15,857 nt of DNA from an uncultured Lachnospiraceae bacterium (GTDB lineage: Bacteria; Bacillota; Clostridia; Lachnospirales; Lachnospiraceae). The stretch spans positions 1 through 15,857 of the forward strand of contig CALFCS010000191.1 of NCBI GenBank assembly GCA_937950565.1, in the 5' to 3' direction. Within the stretch, counting starts at the first letter, position 1. Every line of letters starts with the position of its first letter. This document shows, piece by piece, positions 7,104-14,351 of this stretch. The position numbers were made by a program, and so were the translations under genes. A model generated the notes under the pieces. That model saw nothing but the letters and a program-made list of their open reading frames with translations, did no database searches and was not told where the DNA came from.

Positions 7104-8369
7104 ATGAGGTGCAGCTATTGCGGATATGAGATACCGGAAGGAAAATTGTCTTGTGATAATTGTGGAAAAGAAATCTTTATTGTTCCGGATTATAATCCTT
7201 TGGACGATATGCTTGCAGAACAGGTAAAGGTAAGTGTAAACGGCGGGGGAGAAAGAGAAGAACTTAATATTTCGCAGAACACAAGAAACAAAACCTCTGC
7301 ACGGAGAAATACAAGAAATACCGGGAGTACAAGAAATACAAAAAATATAAGAAACCAAAAAAATACTGCACGTGAAAGGCAGCGGCGCCAGGCTGAGAAA
7401 AGGAAAGCAATGCGGCGGAAAAAAAGGCGCAGGCTGATTGTGGTTATACTGATTCTACTTGCGGCAGCTGCCGGTTTCGGTATTTTATTATATCAAAATT
7501 CATATAAAGGAATCGTAAATAAAGGGTATCAGGCGATAAAAGCGCAGGAATATGAGAAGGCGGCTGAATATTTTCAGAAAGCAATTGCAAAGAAGGGCGA
7601 CAGGGCAGAGGCATATACCGGATTGTCCAAAGTATATCTTGAACAGAATGTGGCGGATCAGGCGAAAGAACTTTTTGAGCAGGCAATCAGGAAATATTCG
7701 AAAAATGCTGATATTTATGAAGCATATATTCAATTCCTTCTTACCGAAGATGAGGTTATGCAGATACCGCTTCTTCTTGACGGAGCAGATGATAGTGTAA
7801 AGGAAGCGCTCGCAGATTATATGGTCGATGAGCCGGAATTTGATCTGGATGAGAAAAAAATATACGATGATGTTCAGCAGCTGACCATTTCTGCTGGCGG
7901 AAATAAGATATATTTTACAACCGATGAAAGCAGTCCGTCCCCGCAGGGACAAAAATATGCGGAGCCCATACAGCTTGCCGAAGGGGAGAATGTAATTCAG
8001 GCAATTGCTGTAAATAAAAAGGGAATTCCGAGCATGACTGTGAAAAAGACTTATGTAATTGAGTTCCCGGTTATAGATCCTCCGGCAGTGTCTCCTTCTA
8101 CCGGACAATATGAAAGTGAACAGGAGATTGAAATTAAAGTGCCGGATGGTTACGAAGCTTATTATACTTTGGACGGTGAAGAGCCGACAACAGCTTCAGA
8201 AAAATATACAGGCCCTGTTCAGATGCCGGAAGGAGAGACTTTATTTAAAGCCATTCTGGTCAATGCAAAAGGACGGGTAAGCGGGGTGACCACCAGAAAT
8301 TATCAGTTATATACAGATTCTGCAGCGGAGCCTTCGGATGAACCCGCAGATGAACCTTCGGAAGAATAA
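7104..8369 (+). CDS. Membrane protein: zinc ribbon, TM, TPR and two chitobiase-C-like repeats
   Basis: A 421-residue protein with no assigned function. The N-terminus is a short zinc ribbon with CxxC pairs at C3/C6 and C17/C20. A basic Arg/Asn/Thr-rich linker (about 57-110, with repeats of the type RNT) leads to one membrane span at about 111-130, so the ribbon should be cytoplasmic and the rest extracellular. Two TPR-like helices pairs follow (about 137-205: YQAIKAQEYEKAAEYFQKAI, then YTGLSKVYLEQNVADQAKELF). Two similar beta repeats follow (about 260-320 and 340-402) with the pattern YxTxDxxxPxxxxxxYxxPxxLxEGExxxxAIxVNxKGxxS, as in the chitobiase/hexosaminidase C-terminal family (CHB_HEX_C). 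The tail is EPSDEPADEPSEE. It sits 14 nt after folD with GGGG at 7090-7093 as a weak ribosome site. It could sense or bind cell-envelope material; no enzyme motif is visible. Confidence 0.85.
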   Translation: MRCSYCGYEIPEGKLSCDNCGKEIFIVPDYNPLDDMLAEQVKVSVNGGGEREELNISQNTRNKTSARRNTRNTGSTRNTKNIRNQKNTARERQRRQAEKRKAMRRKKRRRLIVVILILLAAAAGFGILLYQNSYKGIVNKGYQAIKAQEYEKAAEYFQKAIAKKGDRAEAYTGLSKVYLEQNVADQAKELFEQAIRKYSKNADIYEAYIQFLLTEDEVMQIPLLLDGADDSVKEALADYMVDEPEFDLDEKKIYDDVQQLTISAGGNKIYFTTDESSPSPQGQKYAEPIQLAEGENVIQAIAVNKKGIPSMTVKKTYVIEFPVIDPPAVSPSTGQYESEQEIEIKVPDGYEAYYTLDGEEPTTASEKYTGPVQMPEGETLFKAILVNAKGRVSGVTTRNYQLYTDSAAEPSDEPADEPSEE

Positions 8370-8408
8370 ATTGTACAGAAATAAATACATGAAAAAGCCT
8401 CCGGATTA

Positions 8409-8437
8409 TTGCGTTAATTATTTAACAGGGATATAAT
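8409..8437 (+). promoter_or_regulatory. Promoter of the iron-dependent alcohol dehydrogenase
   Basis: A perfect -10 TATAAT lies at 8432-8437. Seventeen nt upstream is a weak -35, TTGCGT (8409-8414, 3/6), which suggests that the promoter depends on its good -10 or an activator. The expected start near 8444 gives a leader of about 33 nt with AAGGAGG at 8463-8469. The promoter overlaps the two operators described separately. Confidence 0.65.
8411..8428 (+). promoter_or_regulatory. Rex-type operator 1 (upstream of the -10)
   Basis: GCGTTAATTATTTAACAG matches the clostridial Rex consensus TTGTTAANNNNTTAACAA at 11 of 14 fixed positions. The inner GTTAA-N4-TTAAC dyad is perfect. It lies between the -35 and the -10, where a bound repressor would block RNA polymerase. 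Rex identity is inferred from the motif and the downstream alcohol dehydrogenase, a typical Rex target. Confidence 0.65.
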
Positions 8438-8438
8438 A

Positions 8439-8456
8439 TAGTTAAATAATTAACAA
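8439..8456 (+). promoter_or_regulatory. Rex-type operator 2 (over the transcription start)
   Basis: TAGTTAAATAATTAACAA matches the clostridial Rex consensus TTGTTAANNNNTTAACAA at 13 of 14 fixed positions. It begins 1 nt after the -10 and covers the expected transcription start. Its 14-bp core (8441-8454) is the exact reverse complement of the core of operator 1 (8413-8426), so the pair forms a perfect inverted repeat around the -10 with a 14-nt centre. Confidence 0.72.
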
Positions 8457-8477
8457 AATAAAAAGGAGGTTTTTAAA

Positions 8478-9638
8478 ATGGGCAGATTTACATTACCAAG
8501 AGACGTTTATCACGGAAAAGGATGTCTCGAAGAATTAAAGAATTTAAAGGGGAAAAAGGCAATTCTTGTCGTAGGCGGCGGTTCTATGAAGCGTCAGGGA
8601 TTTCTGGACAAGGCTGTAAACTACTTAAAAGAAGCTGGCATGGAAGTAGAACTCTTTGAAGGCGTAGAGCCGGACCCATCTGTAGAGACAGTTATGAAAG
8701 GCGCAGAGGCTATGCGTAATTTTGAGCCTGACTGGATTGTATCTATGGGCGGAGGTTCTCCGATTGATGCTGCAAAGGCTATGTGGGCATTTTATGAATA
8801 TCCGGATACAACATTTGAAGACCTTTGCATCCCGTTTAACTTCCCTGAATTAAGACAGAAGGCAAAATTCTGTGCAATCCCGACAACATCCGGAACAGCT
8901 ACAGAGGTTACTGCATTTTCTGTAATCACAAACTATCAGACAGGCGTAAAATATCCGCTGGCTGACTTTAACATTACACCGGACGTTGCAATTGTTGACC
9001 CGGATCTGGTTGCAGGACTTCCTGTAAAACAGGTTGCCTATACTGGTATGGATGCACTGACACATGCAATTGAAGCATATGTATCTACACTGAACTGTCC
9101 GTTTACCGATCCGCTTGCACTGCAGGCAATCGAGATGGTGCTGGATTATCTTCCTGCTTCCTATAACTGTGATATGGATGCAAGAGAGCAGATGCACTAT
9201 GCACAGTGTCTGGCTGGTATGGCATTTTCCAATGCACTGCTTGGTATCGTTCACTCTATGGCACATAAGACAGGCGCTGCATTCTCAACCGGACATATCC
9301 CGCATGGATGCGCAAATGCCATTTATCTGCCATATGTAATTAAATATAATGCACACGATAAGGTTGCGGCAGGACGTTATGCAGAGATTGCTCGCAGAAT
9401 GGGACTTGCTGGAACATCTGAGAAAGCACTGATCAACAGCCTGTGTGCAAAGATTGACGAATTCAATGTAAAGCTCAATATTCCGAAGACTTTGAAAGAA
9501 TTTGGAATTAATGAGGATGAATTCAAAGAGAAGGTTGCAGGAATTGCAGAGCGCGCAGTAGGGGATGCCTGCACAGGTTCTAATCCGAGACCGATTGATC
9601 CCGCAACGATGGAGAAATTATTTAACTGTACCTATTAG
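8478..9638 (+). CDS. Iron-containing alcohol dehydrogenase
   Basis: Group III metal-dependent dehydrogenase, 386 residues, full length. It probably reduces an aldehyde to an alcohol with NAD(P)H at the end of fermentation. The nucleotide-binding region has GGGS (33-36) and the family motif GGGSPIDAAK (91-100), then PTTSGTATEVT (135-145). Iron ligands by comparison with FucO are D192 and H196 (MDALTHAIEAY), H259 (VHSMAH) and H276 (HIPHG); all four are present, so iron binding is expected. It resembles 1,3-propanediol/ethanol/butanol dehydrogenases of clostridia. The substrate cannot be fixed from the sequence, so no symbol is given. It has its own promoter with paired Rex-like sites, a strong ribosome site AAGGAGG 8 nt before the ATG, and a terminator at 9704-9737, making a monocistronic redox-controlled unit. 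Confidence 0.92.
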   Translation: MGRFTLPRDVYHGKGCLEELKNLKGKKAILVVGGGSMKRQGFLDKAVNYLKEAGMEVELFEGVEPDPSVETVMKGAEAMRNFEPDWIVSMGGGSPIDAAKAMWAFYEYPDTTFEDLCIPFNFPELRQKAKFCAIPTTSGTATEVTAFSVITNYQTGVKYPLADFNITPDVAIVDPDLVAGLPVKQVAYTGMDALTHAIEAYVSTLNCPFTDPLALQAIEMVLDYLPASYNCDMDAREQMHYAQCLAGMAFSNALLGIVHSMAHKTGAAFSTGHIPHGCANAIYLPYVIKYNAHDKVAAGRYAEIARRMGLAGTSEKALINSLCAKIDEFNVKLNIPKTLKEFGINEDEFKEKVAGIAERAVGDACTGSNPRPIDPATMEKLFNCTY

Positions 9639-9703
9639 GGAACAGAGGTTGATTTTTAACAGAGGATTTCTATAGGGATTATATATAATTGTACATAATA
9701 TGC

Positions 9704-9737
9704 AAGAGGCAGAAGTCTGGAAAGGCTTCTGCCTTTT
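9704..9737 (+). terminator. Intrinsic terminator of the alcohol dehydrogenase gene
   Basis: Arms 9707-9718 and 9723-9734 form a 12-bp GC-containing stem with one G-U pair, closed by a GGAA tetraloop (9719-9722). Three or four T follow (9734-9737), and the T-run pairs weakly with the AAG before the stem. It ends 37 nt before the next promoter, so the surface-protein gene is insulated. Confidence 0.85.
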
Positions 9738-9774
9738 GTGATGTTTCGGTATATTTCGAATGTGGGTAAAATTA

Positions 9775-9804
9775 TTGAAAAAAGATACCGGGGGGGGGTA
9801 TAAT
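9775..9804 (+). promoter_or_regulatory. Promoter with a nine-G homopolymer in its spacer (candidate phase switch)
   Basis: The -35 is TTGAAA (9775-9780, 5/6) and the -10 is a perfect TATAAT (9799-9804). The spacer is 18 nt, and half of it is an uninterrupted run of nine G at 9790-9798, directly abutting the -10. Loss of one G would give the optimal 17-nt spacer; gain of one gives 19. The expected transcript start near 9811 leaves a leader of under 20 nt with GGGAGA before ATG 9829. The elements are seen; phase variation is inferred from known cases such as Neisseria porA and opc and Bordetella fim. Confidence 0.7.
9790..9798 (+). repeat. Poly-G tract (G9)
   Basis: Nine consecutive G between the -35 and -10 hexamers. 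I noticed no other G or C run as long elsewhere in the window. Such tracts are prone to slipped-strand mispairing. It is also a typical site of sequencing length error, so the exact count should be treated with care. Confidence 0.9.
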
Positions 9805-9828
9805 GAAATAAAAAATGGGAGAATGCTT

Positions 9829-12800
9829 ATGAAAAAAATCAGGAACAGGTATTGCAAAGTTACGGCATTGATTTTGACGGCAGTTTTGACATTTTTATGT
9901 ACAGAAAGCGCCATGTACGGCTGGAAGCTTCAGCCGGCGGTGGCGGTGTCGGCTCAGACAGAAGGGGATTATGAGTACAAAATCCTGAATGACGGAACGG
10001 CGCAGATTACAGGTTATTCGGGAACAGAATCCAATTTGACAATCCCTGCGAAAATCGGAGATTATAAAGTCTCTGAAATCGGGAAAGATGCATTTAATGG
10101 AATGGATAATCTGCTTTATGTCGATATTTCAGAAGGAATTGAAGAAATCGGAATGAACGCATTTGCTTCCTGCACTTCTCTTGTGGATATACATATTCCG
10201 GCAAGTGTAAAGACGATTTTCAGTAATTTTGCCAACGGATGCAGCTCCCTGCAGGAGATTACCGTTGATTCTGAAAATAAAAGATATTTATCGGCAGACG
10301 GTGTATTGTTTGGAAATATTTATCTTGGTGGATGGAAAGGATATAACCTGACGACTTATCCTGCGGGAAAAGAAGGCGCTTATACCATCCCGGATTACGT
10401 GCGGCAGATTGAGGATGATGCGTTCAAGGACTGTACAAAGCTGACGGAGGTTGTGTTTCCGGAAAAACTCGGAAGGATTGGAGACGATGCTTTTTCCGGA
10501 TGTACCAATCTTAAGAAGGCGGATATTTCCAGTCAGGTGACAAAAATCGGTTCCTACGCCTTTGCAGGATGTGTTTCTCTGTCAGAAGTGACACTCCCGC
10601 ATACGCTGGAATACATGGATGATGGCATATTTGAGGGCTGTATAAATCTGAGAAAAATGGTGATTCCGGTGAATACGGCGACTCTTGGGTATGAAGTGTT
10701 CTGGGACTGCCCGAAGCTTTCTTCGATTATTATTCCGGCCGGCGTGGTCCAAATGAAAGGAAGCGGAATGTTTGGGGAGAATCCGCAGGTGACAGTTTAC
10801 GGATTCCCTGGGACAGAGGCAGAAACATATTGTAAAACGTATAATGTAAATTTTGCAGAGATTCCAGATGAAAGTTATACGGTTTCTTTTGATGCAAATG
10901 GCGGAACGACAGATACAAACAGTAAGAAAGTATCCCTGTATGATTCTTATGGGATACTTCCGGTTCCACAGAGGGATGGATATTTATTTGACGGGTGGCA
11001 TACAGAGCCAGAGGGCGGAAGCCTGGTGACAGGCATTTATGCAGTGCAGCGCAGGGAAAACCATACGCTTTATGCACACTGGAAGCCGGTTCCGGAAGAT
11101 AAATATATCATTTATTATCATGCCGGATACGGCAGTGTGAGTACTTTTAGTGAAGAAGTAACGCTGGGAGAGACAATAAAAGAACTGCCGAAGGCAATGT
11201 GGGAGCATGCCCGGTATTCATACTGGAAAACGGCTGACGGGACAAAGATTACAGAGGAAACAGTTATGACAGAAGAGCTGTTTTCGGAGGGGAATGTACT
11301 GACTGTTTCTCCGAACTGGTGGGCGGACCGTTACTGGCTGCGGTTCTATGGAAATGGAGGAACGGTGGATACCGGAGGGAAAGATTATTATGTGTCTCAC
11401 GGATATCCTTACGGGGAGCTTCCAGTTCCAAAGCGGGAGGGATGCCGGTTTACCGGATGGTATACCGACCCGGTGGCAGGAGAGTTGATTACGGCAGATA
11501 CCATTGTAAATGTTATTAATGTCAAGGACGGACAGCTTGCAAGAAAAGAACTGTATGCCCACTGGGAAGGGGAAAATCTCTGTCAGGTTACGTACGATTA
11601 TACCGGAGGGTGGACTCTGGGAGCCGGAAAATCAGTAGAATATGGGAAAAAATATGGAAGCCTCCCGAATCCCAGCAGGCGAGGATATACTTTTACCGGA
11701 TGGTATACCAGCTCTGTAAAGGGAAACCGGATAACGGAGGACAGTACGGTGAATATTCCGGCAGACCATACGCTGTATGCGCAGTGGGAGGCTGAGATAT
11801 ATAAAATTTCCTTTGATGCGAATGGAGGAAGCGTAAGCCCGTCGACGAAGAAAGTCATATATGGAAAAGAATTTGGAAAACTTCCGGTTCCAAAGCGGGA
11901 AGGTTATACCTTTGTCGGATGGTATACGGAGCCTTCCGGAGGAAGAAGAGTGGTAGAGACAAAGCTTGTCACATCACTGGGAGCTACTTATTATGCCCAC
12001 TGGGAAAGCAATCATACACTGAAAAACCCGAAGCCGGAAGACATGGCGTACCGTTTCACAAACTCAGCCCGTGCGTTTGGATATGAGGAAGGCTACCGGG
12101 CGGATTACAGCATTTATAAAATGATGTACGGAGACAGTTCTACGACCCGGGAGCTGTATGACGGTAAAGAAAAATGGACTGGCAGTTGTTTTGGAATGTG
12201 TGCTACAGCCGCAATGTTTTTCTCGGAGGAAGATGACGTGTTCGTAACAGACTACCGGGATCATGCAAGTCAGCCATATGAACTGACAGTAAAAGATTTT
12301 AATCAAAAGATTGGGATTAACCTGACACAATTTATAGAATGTCTGCAGTATGGACAGAGTAAAAAAGAAATTTCGCAGCATTATAAGACGCGTTCGCCGA
12401 GAAGGGACAATTTCAAGGAATTATGTGAAAAGGTCTCTGAATTTGAAAGAACAGGAAATAATCCGGTTCTTATCGTGATATGGGGAAAAGGCAGCGGACA
12501 TACTGTGATTGGATATAAGCTTAAAAATATCAGTAAGAAAGAAAGCAGAATCTATATTTATGACCCAAATTATTCGGTTGCGGAAAGATACATTACCTTG
12601 TATAAAAATGATTCCGGGGAATATACCGGCTGGTATTATTACCTGAATGAAGGATACAGCAATCAGGAAGAAATCGGGACAGAGTATCCCGGGCCTGCCA
12701 TCTCCTACGTTTTGTATAATGAGGCGCTTTCTGTGTGGGAAAACAGGGCGGAAAAGGATATGGTGGAAAGGGAATTGAATCTTGTAAATGTGAATGCTGA

Positions 12801-14253
12801 AAATGCAGTCATTTATGACCACAAAGGAAACGTAGCCGCCGAAATTGAGAATGGAAATGTAATATCCGAAAGAGAAGATGTATGCCCGGTTATTTCAGTT
12901 GGAATGCCTGTGGATGAAACAGTTTCGGAAGACCAGGCTGTGGCTCTGTGGCTGCCGGTCGGACTGTACACGATAAAAAAGACGGCTTCTGACGGAAAGA
13001 AGATGGAAGTAAGGATTGCGGACCAGAAGCAGTCGGCGCTTGTCAGCACGGATTCAGATGAGGTAACTTTTGCCGTGGATGACGATGAAAAAACGAATCA
13101 TGTCCAGGTATCGCAGGAAGGCGCCGGTTATGAGATTACCTTATCCTCCACTATGGGCAATACATTTTCAGAGGTGAATCTGTCCGGAAAGACTGGGGAG
13201 AAGGCAGTTCAGTTCTCGCAGATGGACGGAGAGCTGATTGCGGAAGGTGCGGATCTGGAGCATACAGATGAGCTTTCTATTAACGGAGAGAAAATGTCAG
13301 TAACCGGGAATACCGCATCAGGGGGACAGGTAAGTACATCTGTTGAAAATAAGATTTGTGCAAAAGAGCTTTATCTGGATGCAGATAAAGCCACCATGAA
13401 GGCAGGAGAAACGAAAACCCTGACGGCGGAACTTCTTCCGCAGATGACGACAGAAAGAACGGTTACATGGCAGTCTGATAATCCTGATGTCGCCACGGTA
13501 TCTCCGTCAGGTGAGATAACAGCAGTTGGAGAAGGAAAGGCGGTAATACTGGCATCCTGCGGCAGCGGTTATGGATATTGCGTTGTGACAGTAACAAAGG
13601 GCGGCGGAAATCCGGATGACGATAACCCGGATGATGATGACCCGAATGGGGACGATCCAAATGATGATCCGGTGGATGATGATCCGGTCGTAACGAAGCT
13701 TCCGTTTGCGGACGTATCTTCCGGAGACTGGTTCCAGTCATATGTAGCATATGTTTATCAGAATAACCTGATGAAAGGTCTTGATGATACGCATTTTGGT
13801 CCGGTACAGAATCTTGCCCGCGCTCAGTTTGCAGTGATTCTTCACCGCATGAACGGAGAACCGAAGGTCGCTTATACGGCGAAATTCCCGGACGTAGGAG
13901 ACGGAATCTGGTATACGGACGCCATTCTCTGGGCGAGCAGCATCAAGGTGGTAAATGGATATTCCGATACTGGAAGATTCGGTCCGGCGGATTATATCAA
14001 CCGGGAGCAGATGGCGGTTATGATGTACCGGTATGCGGATTATAAAGGATATTCCACCGGAAATAAGGCGGATATCAGTAAATTCAAAGATGCGTCACAG
14101 GTGACCGGGTACGCCGGGGAAGCCATGAAGTGGGCATATGGAAACGGAATCATTACCGGAAAAGATTATGAGACGAGACTGGTTCCGCAGGGGAATGCAA
14201 GCCGTGCGGAATGTGCGACGATTATCATGCGGTTTGTGGAGAAGTTTAAATAG
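9829..14253 (+). CDS. Secreted SLH-anchored multidomain surface protein with a papain-like peptidase domain
   Basis: 1474 residues. The signal peptide has basic MKKIRNR, a hydrophobic core at about 11-24 and a likely cut after AVSA (42). In order: BspA-type leucine-rich repeats (about 48-341, units like IGDDAFSGCTNL); five Listeria-Bacteroides repeats (about 350-726, FDANGG...GYTFxGWYT...YAHW); a cysteine-peptidase-like domain (about 735-965) with C787 in GSCFGMC, H891 in GSGHTVIGY and D912/N914 in YDPNYS; a beta-rich stretch; a Big_2 Ig-like domain (about 1178-1260); an Asp/Pro linker (about 1263-1289); three SLH repeats (1291-1474) for binding cell-wall polymer. ATG 9829 is chosen because GGGAG (9817-9821) lies 7 nt before it and the promoter lies just upstream. 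An in-frame ATG at 9760 precedes the promoter and has no ribosome site. Adhesion or host-protein cleavage is plausible; the peptidase call rests on motifs only. Confidence 0.88.
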   Translation: MKKIRNRYCKVTALILTAVLTFLCTESAMYGWKLQPAVAVSAQTEGDYEYKILNDGTAQITGYSGTESNLTIPAKIGDYKVSEIGKDAFNGMDNLLYVDISEGIEEIGMNAFASCTSLVDIHIPASVKTIFSNFANGCSSLQEITVDSENKRYLSADGVLFGNIYLGGWKGYNLTTYPAGKEGAYTIPDYVRQIEDDAFKDCTKLTEVVFPEKLGRIGDDAFSGCTNLKKADISSQVTKIGSYAFAGCVSLSEVTLPHTLEYMDDGIFEGCINLRKMVIPVNTATLGYEVFWDCPKLSSIIIPAGVVQMKGSGMFGENPQVTVYGFPGTEAETYCKTYNVNFAEIPDESYTVSFDANGGTTDTNSKKVSLYDSYGILPVPQRDGYLFDGWHTEPEGGSLVTGIYAVQRRENHTLYAHWKPVPEDKYIIYYHAGYGSVSTFSEEVTLGETIKELPKAMWEHARYSYWKTADGTKITEETVMTEELFSEGNVLTVSPNWWADRYWLRFYGNGGTVDTGGKDYYVSHGYPYGELPVPKREGCRFTGWYTDPVAGELITADTIVNVINVKDGQLARKELYAHWEGENLCQVTYDYTGGWTLGAGKSVEYGKKYGSLPNPSRRGYTFTGWYTSSVKGNRITEDSTVNIPADHTLYAQWEAEIYKISFDANGGSVSPSTKKVIYGKEFGKLPVPKREGYTFVGWYTEPSGGRRVVETKLVTSLGATYYAHWESNHTLKNPKPEDMAYRFTNSARAFGYEEGYRADYSIYKMMYGDSSTTRELYDGKEKWTGSCFGMCATAAMFFSEEDDVFVTDYRDHASQPYELTVKDFNQKIGINLTQFIECLQYGQSKKEISQHYKTRSPRRDNFKELCEKVSEFERTGNNPVLIVIWGKGSGHTVIGYKLKNISKKESRIYIYDPNYSVAERYITLYKNDSGEYTGWYYYLNEGYSNQEEIGTEYPGPAISYVLYNEALSVWENRAEKDMVERELNLVNVNAENAVIYDHKGNVAAEIENGNVISEREDVCPVISVGMPVDETVSEDQAVALWLPVGLYTIKKTASDGKKMEVRIADQKQSALVSTDSDEVTFAVDDDEKTNHVQVSQEGAGYEITLSSTMGNTFSEVNLSGKTGEKAVQFSQMDGELIAEGADLEHTDELSINGEKMSVTGNTASGGQVSTSVENKICAKELYLDADKATMKAGETKTLTAELLPQMTTERTVTWQSDNPDVATVSPSGEITAVGEGKAVILASCGSGYGYCVVTVTKGGGNPDDDNPDDDDPNGDDPNDDPVDDDPVVTKLPFADVSSGDWFQSYVAYVYQNNLMKGLDDTHFGPVQNLARAQFAVILHRMNGEPKVAYTAKFPDVGDGIWYTDAILWASSIKVVNGYSDTGRFGPADYINREQMAVMMYRYADYKGYSTGNKADISKFKDASQVTGYAGEAMKWAYGNGIITGKDYETRLVPQGNASRAECATIIMRFVEKFK
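10876..12006 (+). repeat. Five tandem Listeria-Bacteroides repeat units inside the surface protein
   Basis: Units begin at about 10876, 11101, 11332, 11584 and 11797, each of 65-80 codons. Units 1, 3, 4 and 5 keep the NGG/TGG, P-x-P-x-R-x-G and GWYT/GWHT, then YAHW/YAQW marks. Unit 2 is degenerate (HAGYGSV, no GWYT). At DNA level units 3 and 5 still share the nearly identical stretch around 11419-11440 and 11881-11902 (CTTCC-GTTCCAAAGCGGGA), so recombination between units could change the copy number. Confidence 0.75.
13612..13689 (+). repeat. Asp/Pro-rich linker with GAT/GAC-CCG repeats
   Basis: In-frame low-complexity repeat of CCGGATGAT-like units that encodes a flexible, strongly acidic spacer of the NPDDD type between the Big_2 and SLH domains. 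All changes by 3-nt units keep the frame. Such linkers commonly extend surface domains through the cell wall. Confidence 0.75.
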
Positions 14254-14289
14254 ATTGTTTATGTTAATATTTTATTTAATTTAACCCTC

Positions 14290-14318
14290 TTGCTATTTTT
14301 CTTAAGATACATTATTAT
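14290..14318 (+). promoter_or_regulatory. Probable promoter of nfnAB
   Basis: TTGCTA (14290-14295, 4/6 of the -35 consensus), 17-nt spacer, TATTAT (14313-14318, 5/6 of the -10 consensus), in a very AT-rich 98-nt gap. The ribosome site AGGAGG at 14338-14343 follows. No clear terminator for the surface-protein gene is visible in the same gap. Confidence 0.5.
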
Positions 14319-14351
14319 ATTGTATAGTAAAAAATTTAGGAGGAACGTAAG

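Noticed and set aside
7260..7360. Short AAGAAATAC-type direct repeats as a possible regulatory or CRISPR-like array
   Set aside because: They are irregular, in frame, and explained by the low-complexity Arg-Asn-Thr linker of the membrane protein.
8370..8408. Terminator after the zinc-ribbon/TPR gene
   Set aside because: No convincing stem followed by T-run is visible between 8330 and 8408, so the end of that operon is left unassigned.
9760..9828. In-frame upstream ATG (9760) that would put the G9 tract inside the coding region and make it a translational frameshift switch
   Set aside because: There is no ribosome site before 9760, the stretch would start upstream of the clear promoter, and the extension precedes a typical signal peptide that has its own GGGAG site before ATG 9829. 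If a transcript from further upstream exists, the idea should be reopened.
14263..14285. GTTAA...TTAAC pair before nfnA as a further Rex operator
   Set aside because: The half sites are 13 nt apart instead of 4, and the best 18-nt window matches only about 10 of 14 fixed positions. It is probably chance in AT-rich DNA.
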